Shown in pieces: positions 1 through 7,778 of a DNA stretch of 64,000 nt. The stretch spans positions 744,001 to 808,000 of the forward strand of contig CAVSFO010000001.1 in the NCBI GenBank assembly GCA_963727245.1, given 5' to 3'. The notes under the pieces were generated by a model, which ran no database searches, had not been told where the DNA came from, and saw only the letters and a list, made by a program, of their open reading frames with translations. Made by a program: the position numbers and the translations under genes. Within the stretch, counting starts at the first letter, position 1. Each line of letters opens with the position of its first letter. This stretch comes from JBKQVT01 sp963727245 (GTDB lineage: Bacteria > Planctomycetota > Planctomycetia > Pirellulales > Thermoguttaceae).

Positions 1-2620
1 TGGCCGAACGGAGCGCGCGGACCGAGCCGCACACCGGCCGCGCCTTGCACAGCGCCTGCCGCTCCCATAGCTGGCCGGAACCCTCGGCGAAGTAGCGGGC
101 GAACTCCTGCCGCGACACGGCCAGCGCGCCGCTCTTGCCGGTGGGGCGCAGGCGGGCGTCCACTTCGTAGAGCCTGCCGAAGGCGCCCAGGTGGCTGGCC
201 GTCTTGATGATCCGCTGTCCCAACTCGCTGAAGAAATGCTGGTTGGACGTGCCGGGGCTGCCGAACTCGCCCGCCGTCTGCCCGTCGGCCTCGAAGAGGA
301 AGACGATGTCCAAGTCGCTGTGGTAGTTCATTTCGCGGCCGCCGAACTTGCCCATGCCCAGGACGACCATTTCGCAGGGCTGGCCGGCGCGCGGACCGGC
401 GGCGATCTGCGGCCGGCCGAACTTGGCCGCCAGCCGCTCGTATTCGACCGCGGCGATCTGCTCCAGGCAGGTCTCGGCGATGTCGGCCAGCGTGCCGGTG
501 GTCGCCTGCACGTCTTCCTTGCCGAGCAAGTCGCGGACCCCCACGCGAAGCTGCTGATCGTTCTTGAAGCTGTGCAGAATGGGGTCAATGTCCTCCGCCC
601 CGCGGCAGAGTTCGGCGAGCATCTCCCGTAGCGTGTGACGGGCCGGCAGCTTATCCAGCACCAGGCTGTCCATGAGGCCGTCGATCATGCCGGGGTTGCT
701 GGTGAGGATGCCCGACAGGTAAGGGCTGTAGGCGCAGAGTTCGACGTATAGCCGCAGGCTGGGCGGATTGAAGCTGAACAGCTCCCAGAGCACGCCCTTG
801 CCGCCCAGCGAGTCGCTCACCTTGTCGAGGTTCACCAGTGCCGAGTCCGGATCGGCCACCGCGGCCAGCGCATCGAGCAACTGCGGGGCGATGGCGGCCA
901 GAAAATGCCGGCAGCGCCGGGCGGAGAGGAAACGGATGTTCTCTTCGCCCAGCGCCATGAGGTTCCGATACGCCTGTTTCACGTCGCGGAAGGCGTACTT
1001 GCCCAGCACCTCGACGATTCGCTCCGGCGGCGGATCGGGATCGAGCACCAGGTCCGACTCGGCCTCGGTCTCGGCGTCGTCGCTGAAGGCGTCGTGCAGC
1101 AGGTGGTCGAGCATCTTGCGGTTCAGGTCGGTCTTGCCGCGATAGTCGGCGGCGAAGGCCTCCAGGGCCGGCCGCCCCGGCGACTCCACGTAGCCCATCC
1201 GCAAAGCCAGCTTCCGCAGCTCGTCGTCATCCTTGGGCAGCAGGTGCGTCTGCAAGTCGAACATGATTTGCAAGAGGTGCTCGATGCGGCGGAGGAAGGT
1301 GTAGTTGTCTTCCAGCAGGGCCCGCTCCTGGTCGGTCAGGCAGCCGACGTGTTCCAACTGGGCCATGGCCTCGAGGGTGTTGGTGGTGCGCAGCGAGGGC
1401 AGGTCGCCGCCGTTGAGCAGTTGCAGGAACTGGATGACGAATTCCACGTCGCGGATGCCGCCCCGGCCGGTCTTCACGTTGCGGTCGTCGCCGCCGCCCT
1501 CGCGGTTTTGCTGCTCGATGCGCCGCTTCAGGGCCTTGATGCCGCTGATGTCGGCACGGCTGAGGTAGCGGCCGTAGATCCAGGGGGTCAATTGGGCGAG
1601 GAACTCGCCGCCGAGGTCCAGGTCGCCGGCCACCGGCAGGGCCTTGATGTAGGCCTGCCGCTCCCAGGTGCGGCCGCGGATGTCGTAATAGTTCAGCGCC
1701 GCCTCCAGGTTGGCGACCGTCGGCCCGCGCTGTCCCTCGGGCCGCAGCCGCAGGTCCACGCGGTAGACGCTCCCCAGATCGGTCGGCTCGGTCAACAAGC
1801 GGATCAACTCGCGGGCGAGGTGGTCGAAAAACTCGGCGTTGGTGATGGGCCGGTGGCCGTCGGTCTTGCCGTCGAGATCATAGAGGAAGACCAGGTCGAT
1901 GTCGCTGGAGTAGTTCAACTCGCGGCCGCCGAGCTTGCCCATGCCCAGGACGACGAACCGCGCGGGGCGTCCGTCGGGGCCGCGGGGCGTGCCCCGCTGG
2001 GTGCGGAGTTTCCGCCAGGCGGCCCGCAGCGCCGCTTCCAGAATGGCGTCGGCCAGGTAGGAGATCTGGGCGGTGACGGTCTTGAGGCTCTGCTCGCGGA
2101 TGATGTCGCCGTAGGCGATCCGCAGCGTCTCCCGCCGCTTGAATCGCCGCAGCGCGGCCAGCACCACCTGATCGTGGTCCAGGGCCTCGACCTCGGCCAC
2201 CAGATCCTCGACGAGGATCTGCCGCGCCACCGGCGCCCCTTCGGTCAGCCGCAAGAGGTCGAAACCTTCCGGGTCGCCGGCCAACAGATCGCTGAAGTGC
2301 TGGCTGGTGGAAAAAATCTGCACCAGCGTCGCCAGCGCCGCGGGATCGCGCTCGAAGAGCGTGCCCATCGCCAGCGGGTTGCGGGCGGAGGTCACGAAAC
2401 GGTCGAGATTGTTCAGGGCCATGTCCGCGTCGGCGCAGCGGACCAGGACCGGGGCCAGTTGATCGCAGATGACTGCCAGCAGGTCCAGCGGCAAACCGGT
2501 CGAGGCCATGCTGACCAGGCGGGCGTGGGCCTGCTTCGGTTCCGCCACGCCCCAAGTGCGCAGCCACGGCCCCGCAGCACTCGGATCGTCGAGATATCGG
2601 CGGAGGGTGGCGATGTCCAT
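1..2620 (-). CDS. glnE: Glutamine synthetase adenylyltransferase/deadenylase, C-terminus beyond the left edge
   Basis: Bifunctional cytoplasmic enzyme that adenylylates and deadenylylates glutamine synthetase in response to nitrogen status. About 873 codons lie in the window, starting MDIATLRRYLDDPSAAGPWL. Two nucleotidyltransferase signatures in the same frame identify it: GKLGGRELNYSSDIDLVFLY near 1870-1940 and GKFGGREMNYHSDLDIVFLF near 295-355. These are the two catalytic halves typical of GlnE. The frame is intact from the start codon to both motifs, unlike many neighbours. The gene lies downstream of the miaB operon but is separated from it by a strong terminator-like hairpin, so it probably has its own promoter. 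The opposite strand is also open over much of the gene, which is a high-GC artefact. Confidence 0.93.
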   Translation of the reverse strand, partial: MDIATLRRYLDDPSAAGPWLRTWGVAEPKQAHARLVSMASTGLPLDLLAVICDQLAPVLVRCADADMALNNLDRFVTSARNPLAMGTLFERDPAALATLVQIFSTSQHFSDLLAGDPEGFDLLRLTEGAPVARQILVEDLVAEVEALDHDQVVLAALRRFKRRETLRIAYGDIIREQSLKTVTAQISYLADAILEAALRAAWRKLRTQRGTPRGPDGRPARFVVLGMGKLGGRELNYSSDIDLVFLYDLDGKTDGHRPITNAEFFDHLARELIRLLTEPTDLGSVYRVDLRLRPEGQRGPTVANLEAALNYYDIRGRTWERQAYIKALPVAGDLDLGGEFLAQLTPWIYGRYLSRADISGIKALKRRIEQQNREGGGDDRNVKTGRGGIRDVEFVIQFLQLLNGGDLPSLRTTNTLEAMAQLEHVGCLTDQERALLEDNYTFLRRIEHLLQIMFDLQTHLLPKDDDELRKLALRMGYVESPGRPALEAFAADYRGKTDLNRKMLDHLLHDAFSDDAETEAESDLVLDPDPPPERIVEVLGKYAFRDVKQAYRNLMALGEENIRFLSARRCRHFLAAIAPQLLDALAAVADPDSALVNLDKVSDSLGGKGVLWELFSFNPPSLRLYVELCAYSPYLSGILTSNPGMIDGLMDSLVLDKLPARHTLREMLAELCRGAEDIDPILHSFKNDQQLRVGVRDLLGKEDVQATTGTLADIAETCLEQIAAVEYERLAAKFGRPQIAAGPRAGQPCEMVVLGMGKFGGREMNYHSDLDIVFLFEADGQTAGEFGSPGTSNQHFFSELGQRIIKTASHLGAFGRLYEVDARLRPTGKSGALAVSRQEFARYFAEGSGQLWERQALCKARPVCGSVRALRSA

Positions 2621-2624
2621 AACA

Positions 2625-2660
2625 GGGGTCAGGGGCCGGGGGCCAGGGGCCGGGGATCGG
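2625..2660. repeat. PR-12 type GGGGCCAGGGG tract
   Basis: Short purine-rich tract built of GGGGCCAGGGGCC-like units just upstream of glnE. Similar tracts occur at 16830-16853, 26545-26575, 29725-29748 and 50484-50510, always in intergenic DNA. Function unknown. Confidence 0.6.
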
Positions 2661-2687
2661 AAAAAGCCCCCGCACTGCGTGCGGGGG
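2661..2687 (-). terminator. Rho-independent terminator of the miaB-antitoxin operon
   Basis: On the minus strand a 9-bp stem (CCCCCGCAC / GTGCGGGGG, 3-base loop) is followed by C and TTTTT. It lies 64 bases after the stop of the antitoxin-like gene and 41 bases before the glnE start, so it should separate the two transcription units. Confidence 0.8.
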
Positions 2688-2750
2688 ACGCGAAAATGCC
2701 ATTGCCCGCGGATTCATGGCTCTTCCGGCAGCGTGCGGGTGGCGACGTTG

Positions 2751-2969
2751 TCATAATTGTGTACCTTGCTCGCGGCTACGCCGCACTTGCGCAAGCCACT
2801 CATCCAACTCATCGCCTGCATCCGCCCAGGCGCCTGCCGAACGCCGAATGCCTTCACCAGGCGGCAACGTGCGCTGCACGATGACCGAAACAACTTCTCC
2901 GTCCGGCAACCCCGGCTCGTTTTCCAGTTCTATCGTCTTCCCGTGGATTACACCCCGAAGCGATGTCAT
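2751..2969 (-). CDS. Small antitoxin-like protein (AF2212/DUF104-like N-terminus)
   Basis: A 72-residue protein opening MTSLRGVIHGKTIELENEPG, followed by LPDGEVVSVIVQ. This is the beta-strand pattern of the small antitoxins that precede VapC-type PIN toxins. The tail (SAGAWADAGDELDEWLAQ) is acidic and helical, as expected for a toxin-binding segment. Its start overlaps the miaB stop as ATGA, so it is translationally coupled to miaB. No PIN-domain gene follows: the next 64 bases lead into a terminator. It is either an orphan antitoxin whose toxin has been lost or a small protein with another role. The family assignment is from the sequence pattern only. Confidence 0.6.
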   Translation of the reverse strand: MTSLRGVIHGKTIELENEPGLPDGEVVSVIVQRTLPPGEGIRRSAGAWADAGDELDEWLAQVRRSREQGTQL

Positions 2970-4375
2970 GTTACCCCTCCCATCTCGGGATTACCGTATC
3001 GAAACCGCCCGAACAACGTGAAAGCGTCCACCTTCTCAATCATCACCGGCAGCAGCCGGCCGGTCAACCGCCGCGGGCCGTCCAGCACGACGATGCGGTC
3101 GCAGACGGTCCGGCCCACCAACTGCACCACCTCGCCGTCGGACGGGTGCTTCAGCGCCGATTTGCTCGGCCCCTCGACCAGGATCTCCACCTCGCGGCCG
3201 AGAAACGGCTGATTGTCTTCCAGGCTGACGGCGTTCTGCACCGCCAACAACTCGTTGTTCCAGCGCCGCTTCACTTCCTCCGGCACGTCGTCCGCGTACA
3301 GGTCGAAGGCCCTGGTGGCCGGCCGCGGGCTGTACTTGAAGATGAAGCTGTTCTTGAATCGTCCCCAACGCACCAGGTCCATGGTCTGCTGAAAATCGGC
3401 CTCCGTCTCGCCGCAGAAACCGACGATGAAATCGCTGGTCACCGCCGCCGCGGGAACCATCTGGCGGATCTGCTGGAGCATTTCCCGGTAGCTCTCCGCC
3501 GTGTAGCCGCGCCGCATCCGCTCCAGCACGCGGTTGGAGCCGCTCTGGGCGGGCACGTGCAAATAGGGCGAGACCTTGGGCAAATCGCGGACGGCCTCGA
3601 GCAGCTCGGTCGTCATGTGCCGCGGATGATTGGTCACGAACTTCAGCCGCCGCAGCCCCTCGATGCCGTGGAGCCGTTCCAACAGGCCGGCCAGCCCGAC
3701 GGTGCGGCCGCCCGTTTGGTCCCGATAGCTGTTGACCGTCTGGCCCAGCAGCGTCACTTCGAGGCATCCGCCGTCGACCAGCCGGCGGACCTCGTCTTCG
3801 ATTTCCGCCGCCGGGCGGTTCTGCTCCGGGCCGCGCACGCGGGGCACGATGCAGTAGGTGCAGAACTTGTCGCAGCCGAACATGATCCGCACCATGGCCT
3901 GGTGCGGCACCTCGCGCAGCCGGGGCGTGCGCGGCGGATCGAAGCGGGCGAAACTGGCCGTCGTCCCGCGCCGCCGGCCCGTCCCATCGAGGCCCACTTC
4001 CAGCCGCGGCCCGCGATCGGCCGCCACCGCCTCCAGCAAGGCCGGCAAGCGGGCCAACTGCCCGGGTCCCACCACCAAATCGACGTGCGACGCGCGGCGG
4101 AAGATCGTCGCCTGATCCTTCTGGGCCATGCAGCCGAGCACGCCCAGGATCTTTTCCCCTCCGGCGGCCTTCCACGATTTCAGCCGGCCCAGCGCGCTGT
4201 AGACCTTGTCTTCGGCGTGTTGGCGGACGCTGCAGGTGTTCAGGAGAATGGTGTCCGCCTGGAGCGGATCGCCGACCATCTCATAGCCCGCTTCCAGCAG
4301 GCCGGCGGCCACCAGCTCGCTGTCGAGCACGTTCATCTGGCAGCCGACCGTTTCGATGTAAAGGCGTTTGGTCAT
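2966..4375 (-). CDS. miaB: tRNA-2-methylthio-N6-dimethylallyladenosine synthase
   Basis: Radical-SAM methylthiotransferase that adds the 2-methylthio group to i6A37 in tRNAs reading UNN codons. The start MTKRLYIETVGCQMNVLDSE matches the UPF0004 domain with its first cluster cysteine. A central FGCDKFCTYCIVPRVRGPE carries the CxxxCxxC SAM cluster, and a TRAM-like region lies near the C-terminus. Length is 469 residues, normal for MiaB. An upstream in-frame extension to 4504 is rejected because it lies inside a dispersed palindromic repeat. It is co-directional with the fmt region and coupled by ATGA overlap to the small antitoxin-like gene. Confidence 0.95.
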   Translation of the reverse strand: MTKRLYIETVGCQMNVLDSELVAAGLLEAGYEMVGDPLQADTILLNTCSVRQHAEDKVYSALGRLKSWKAAGGEKILGVLGCMAQKDQATIFRRASHVDLVVGPGQLARLPALLEAVAADRGPRLEVGLDGTGRRRGTTASFARFDPPRTPRLREVPHQAMVRIMFGCDKFCTYCIVPRVRGPEQNRPAAEIEDEVRRLVDGGCLEVTLLGQTVNSYRDQTGGRTVGLAGLLERLHGIEGLRRLKFVTNHPRHMTTELLEAVRDLPKVSPYLHVPAQSGSNRVLERMRRGYTAESYREMLQQIRQMVPAAAVTSDFIVGFCGETEADFQQTMDLVRWGRFKNSFIFKYSPRPATRAFDLYADDVPEEVKRRWNNELLAVQNAVSLEDNQPFLGREVEILVEGPSKSALKHPSDGEVVQLVGRTVCDRIVVLDGPRRLTGRLLPVMIEKVDAFTLFGRFRYGNPEMGGVT

Positions 4376-4425
4376 AGGGCAACACAAGCAAGGCACGCGC
4401 TGCAAAACGTTACGCCGGGTGCCGG

Positions 4426-4518
4426 GTGCCACGACCAGGCTTCGCCCGGTGCCCGGCTTGTCCAGCAGCGCCGAATTACCGCTGGGCGCAACACTGCTGG
4501 ACAAGCCAGCAGTGGCAC
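4426..4518. repeat. PR-4 palindromic repeat, copy 1
   Basis: Ends are GTGCCAC and GTGGCAC. Inner arms are GGCTTGTCCAGCAG and CTGCTGGACAAGCC, around a core unrelated to the second copy at 33068-33146. It sits between miaB and the small membrane protein gene. Confidence 0.75.
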
Positions 4519-4538
4519 CCTACTGCAAAACCGTCGCG

Positions 4539-4727
4539 CTAGGCGGCCCGCTCGCGCTGGGGCGGCTGCGACTTGGGCTTATCGGTCTCCCGGCGCCGCT
4601 TCTCGTGTTCCACCTCGTGGCGGAACTGCTCCATCATCTGGTTGCGGCGGCGGATCATCAGCCGCGCCAAGGTAATGACGGCCACATAACCGGCCGCCAG
4701 CAAAATGGCCACGTTCCAAGCATCCAT
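4539..4727 (-). CDS. Small single-span membrane protein
   Basis: A 62-residue protein starting MDAWNVAILLAAGYVAVITL. One N-terminal transmembrane helix is followed by a strongly charged cytoplasmic tail rich in Arg, Lys and Glu (RRRNQMMEQFRHEVEHEKRR). A GGAAAGGTG ribosome-binding site precedes this ATG, which is why the longer frame to 4787 is not used. It lies between fmt and miaB on the same strand and is likely in their operon. Function unknown. Confidence 0.65.
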   Translation of the reverse strand: MDAWNVAILLAAGYVAVITLARLMIRRRNQMMEQFRHEVEHEKRRRETDKPKSQPPQRERAA

Positions 4728-4793
4728 GCTGACACCTTTCCCAGGGTCGCCCGACCGGTGCGGTTTTCGGCCACCAACGGCAAACACCCTATT

Positions 4794-5793
4794 TTAACAC
4801 ATCGGGGCCACCGGCGGGGAGGGCAATTCCTCGGGTCCCAGGCGATCGCCCGGCCGCAGGTGATATCCCCGCAAGAATGCCTCGATTTCCAGCGGTCGTT
4901 TGCCCGCCGGCTGGATGCTCCGCGGCAGGACTGCCCCCCGGCCGGCAGCGATCAGCAGCCGCTCTCCGGCGGCCTCCACGACGGTGCCGGGCGGCCCGGC
5001 CGCCTGTTGCTCGTCATCATCCAACTCCACCACGGCCAGCGGCCCAAGAATCAGCCGCAGCGGCGGGCTGTCTGGCCGATGCCAGAAGGTGTAGGTCCGC
5101 GGCCAAGGCTCCATGGCGCGGACGTGGTTTTTGATGGCCCCGGCGGGCCGGCCCCAATCGATCAGGCCGTCGGTCTTCTTCAATCGCGGCGCCCGTGAGG
5201 CCAGGGCGGGGTCCTGGGGCAGGGCCTCCAGCCGGCCGGCCTCGACGGCGTCGATCGCGCGCCGCACCAGCCACGCCCCCATTTCCGCCAGCCGCGATTC
5301 CAGCTCTCCGGCGGTCTCGTCGGGTTCGATGTCGATCAGGGCCTGGGCGATGCACGGCCCGGCGTCGATTCGCGGCGTCATGTGAATGACGGTGACGCCG
5401 GTTTGCGCCTCGCCGTGGTAAATGGCCCAGTTGATCGGCGCCGCCCCGCGGTACTTCGGCAGCAGCGAGGCATGGAGATTGATGCCACCCAATCGGGCGG
5501 TGGCGAGCGTCTCGGCGGCCAGGATCTGTCCGTAATCACAGACGATCAGCAGGTCCGCCCCATAGGCGGCCAGCCGAGTACGCCACGGGCCGGTGTTGAC
5601 GTTTTCCGCTTCGAGGATGGGGGTTTGACGTTCGTGGGCGACATCCCGCAGGGCGCTCGACGGCCGGCAGTTCCTTGCCGCGATGGCTCCGCAGCGGCGC
5701 GGTCGCCAGCGCGGCCACCTCGTGGCTGGAATCGTAGAGCCCGCGCAGGGTCGGCACGGCGAACGGGCCGGTGGCCATCATGATGAGCCGCAT
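4794..5793 (-). CDS. fmt: Methionyl-tRNA formyltransferase, split by a frameshift
   Basis: Formylates initiator Met-tRNA. The N-terminus MRLIMMATGPFAVPTLRGLY matches Fmt. The C-terminal frame (from 5492) carries GGINLHASLLPKYRGAAPIN, with the hallmark HxSLLPKYRGAAPI, and GVTVIHMTPRIDAG. The two parts are in different frames and join near 5650-5690, where reading ALRDVAHERQTPILEAENVN continues the protein. One indel therefore breaks an essential-type gene, more likely a sequence error than a true pseudogene. def lies upstream on the same strand, as in the common def-fmt pairing, but a toxin module on the other strand lies between them. Confidence 0.88.
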
Positions 5794-5854
5794 CACCCAA
5801 ATGTACGGCAGTAGGGGCAGAATGGCAACGCTAGCGGGAGGGAATTTCCGCCCA

Positions 5855-5914
5855 AGGTCAGGCGTTCCGTGCCCGGCGGCCGTCGGGCGGAAAAGGCACG
5901 GGCGTGCCCGACCT
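5855..5914. repeat. PR-1-like palindromic repeat, degenerate copy
   Basis: Left arm AGGTCAGGCGTTCCGTGCC and right arm GGCACGGGCGTGCCCGACCT form an imperfect hairpin related to the copies at 7556-7630 and 37827-37889. It lies between fmt and the zeta-toxin gene. Confidence 0.6.
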
Positions 5915-6053
5915 ATCGTTGCTGGTCCGGGAACTGCGGGAGCGGCGACAGTTTGCCGACCAGCCGGTATAATGGCAATCATACTGCGCGACGGCGAAGG
6001 CGCCTAATACGCTATTGAAGTCCGTATCGAGAAGTCCCGAGGGAATCAGAAAA

Positions 6054-6638
6054 ATGGCGGCGGATGCGTATATCATTGCCGGGCCGAATGGGGCGGGCAA
6101 GACGACTTTCGCCAGCCAATTCTTGCCCAGGTACGCCCATTGTCGTGAGTTCCTCAACGCCGACTTGTTGGCGGCGGGGCTATCGCCATTTGGTCCCGAT
6201 ACCGCCGCTGTCGCCGCCGGGCGCGTCCTGTTGGCTCGGATGAAGAAGCTAATCCAGGAGGGCAAGGAGTTCGGATTCGAGACCACCCTGGCGGGGAGGA
6301 CCTATGAGACCGTACTTCACCGCATGAAGGCCCAAGGTTACAGACTGCACCTATTCTACCTTTGGCTGCCAAGCGTGGATCTGGCCGTTGCCCGAGTCGC
6401 CCATCGCGTCCAGCAGGGCGGCCATAATATTCCAGAGGAGGTGATTCGGCGGCGGTTTGATGTAGGGCTGGGCAATCTCGTGAAGCTCTACTTACCGCTG
6501 TTCGATTCCTGGCTCCTCTTCGACAATTCCACGTCCCACCCCCGCACAATTGCTCACTTCGACAGCAAGGGGACGAAGGTGCTGGACCTCAGCGCCTACG
6601 AACAAATCGTTGGGAGAACGCAAGGACACAAACCATGA
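6054..6638 (+). CDS. Zeta-toxin family P-loop kinase
   Basis: About 194 residues from MAADAYIIAGPNGAGKTTFA. The Walker A GPNGAGKTT is followed by FLNADLLAAGLSPFGPD, the zeta/UNAG-kinase-like pattern with an Asp in the second strand, and FGFETTLAGRTY, the substrate-site motif. Zeta toxins phosphorylate UDP-N-acetylglucosamine and block cell-wall synthesis; chromosomal relatives may have other roles. The gene overlaps the next small gene by ATGA, giving a two-gene module. An upstream ATG at 6015 is possible but less likely, since the conserved fold starts at the chosen start. The pair sits on the plus strand between minus-strand fmt and def. Confidence 0.82.
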   Translation: MAADAYIIAGPNGAGKTTFASQFLPRYAHCREFLNADLLAAGLSPFGPDTAAVAAGRVLLARMKKLIQEGKEFGFETTLAGRTYETVLHRMKAQGYRLHLFYLWLPSVDLAVARVAHRVQQGGHNIPEEVIRRRFDVGLGNLVKLYLPLFDSWLLFDNSTSHPRTIAHFDSKGTKVLDLSAYEQIVGRTQGHKP

Positions 6639-6829
6639 CCGATGAAAAATCGCTTCTTCAGCAAGCCGAGAAAGCCATGCAGGATGCGGTCCGGCGGGTG
6701 ATCGAGGAGGCTCGACGAACGCATGGGACCGTCGTCGTCTGGGAGCAAGGGGCGGTCCGCGAAATCCCCGCCGACCAGTTGCCGCCGGCCCTCGATCAGG
6801 CCACCACGGATGCCGGACCGACCAACTGA
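6635..6829 (+). CDS. Small partner of the zeta-toxin gene, putative antitoxin
   Basis: A 64-residue, largely charged and helical protein starting MTDEKSLLQQAEKAMQDAVR, with a beta-like segment HGTVVVWEQGAVREIPAD. Its ATG overlaps the toxin stop (ATGA), so it is translated as a coupled second gene. The toxin-first order is unlike the classical epsilon-zeta pair, and no similarity to epsilon is evident. The antitoxin role is inferred only from its position. Confidence 0.55.
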   Translation: MTDEKSLLQQAEKAMQDAVRRVIEEARRTHGTVVVWEQGAVREIPADQLPPALDQATTDAGPTN

Positions 6830-6844
6830 CCTTTTTCGCTCCCC

Positions 6845-7424
6845 TTACGTCCGCAGGTTCTCCAACTCGTCCAGCCGGGCGGCGATCTGCGGATCGGCGG
6901 GAATCATGCCCCGTTGACGCTCCCCCTCGAATTGCTGCACCAGGTCGTCCAACTCATCCTGGATCGCGCAAACCGACCTCGCTCAGGCGGTCGATAAAGA
7001 GCTTGCCGTCGAGGTGGTCGTATTCGTGCTGCGCCGCCCGGGCCAACAGCCCGTCAATCTCGTAGTGCACCTCTTCGCCGGCCAGGTTGAAGGCCGAAAT
7101 GGCGACCTTCTCCGGCCGCTTGACCGGGGCGTAGATGCCGGGAAAACTCAAGCACCCCTCGTCCGCCTCCGCCATGCCCGTCTGCCGGGAAATCACCGGA
7201 TTGATGAAGACGAATTCCTGGTCGGCGGCCGTCCGCTCGCCGCTGGGATTGAGCACGAACAGCCGGTATGGCAGGTCGACCTGATTGGCCGACAGGCCGA
7301 TGCCCTTGGCGGCGTACATCAGGTCCAGCATCTGGCGGACGATCTTCCGCAGTTCGGCGTCGACGCGGCGAAGGTCCTTCGATTTGCGGCGTAGGGTGGG
7401 GTGAGGATACTTGACGATCTGCAC
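6845..7424 (-). CDS. def: Peptide deformylase, frameshifted near its C-terminus
   Basis: Removes the formyl group from nascent peptides. All three signatures are present: GIGLSANQV (a variant of GxGLAAxQ), EGCLSFP (metal Cys) and QHEYDHLDG (HExxH-type metal site). The first frame stops at 6954 after SEVGLRDPG. Shifting one base near 6960 continues with IQDELDDLVQQFEGERQRGM and a natural end at 6845, giving about 192 residues, as in planctomycete deformylases with a C-terminal extension. The start MQIVKYPHPTLRRKSKDLRR is canonical. It is the expected partner of fmt. Confidence 0.9.
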
Positions 7425-7494
7425 GGACGTTGGCTCCCGAGAGAGTGAAACTCCAATACCATTATAGACTTCGGACGGGGATTGCCGAAGGGGA

Positions 7495-7681
7495 CTGTGC
7501 CATTTTGTGCGTCAAAATGCACGAATCCCCGGGGCCAGGCAGGGCGGCGTAACGCGTAGGTCAGGCACCCCGTGCCTGACAAAAGATTGCCAAAATTCTG
7601 GGGATGTCAGGCACGGGGTGCCTGACCTACGTTCTGTGCCATTTTGTGCGTCAAAATGCACGAATCCCCGGGGCCAGGCAG
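7495..7681. repeat. 48-bp direct repeats flanking a PR-1 palindrome
   Basis: Two perfect 48-bp direct copies (7495-7542 and 7634-7681), each starting CTGTGCCATTTTGTGCGTCA, flank a hairpin whose 25-bp arms (7556-7580 and 7606-7630) read GTAGGTCAGGCACCCC and its complement, with a 25-base spacer. The direct repeat contains its own small palindrome, CATTTTGTGCGTCAAAATG. It fills most of the 354-bp gap between def and the helicase gene; no other gene was seen in that gap. Confidence 0.85.
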
Positions 7682-7778
7682 CCGCCCTTGGCTGATGGTC
7701 CGGATAGTAGTAGAATCAACGGGGTACATATTCCACTCCGTGGCGCCGCCCCCGGTCCGTTTTTCTCGTAAGGCAATC

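Noticed and set aside
2621..2754. A vapC toxin gene downstream of the antitoxin-like gene
   Set aside because: The ATGA-coupled frame (MTTSPPARCRKSHESAG...) has no PIN-domain residues and runs through a terminator and repeat tract.
905..2884. Long plus-strand open frame opposite glnE
   Set aside because: The minus strand carries both GlnE signature motifs in frame. The plus-strand reading is low-complexity Gln/Val/Leu-rich, the usual shadow of a GC-rich gene.
2963..4675. Plus-strand open frame of 570 codons opposite miaB
   Set aside because: MiaB motifs are clear on the other strand; this frame has no recognisable domain and extends into a repeat.
5858..6549. Minus-strand frames opposite the zeta-toxin gene
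   Set aside because: The plus strand has the P-loop and zeta motifs. The minus-strand readings have no recognisable features.
7495..7681. Insertion sequence ends
   Set aside because: No transposase or coding sequence lies between the direct repeats, only a 75-bp hairpin.
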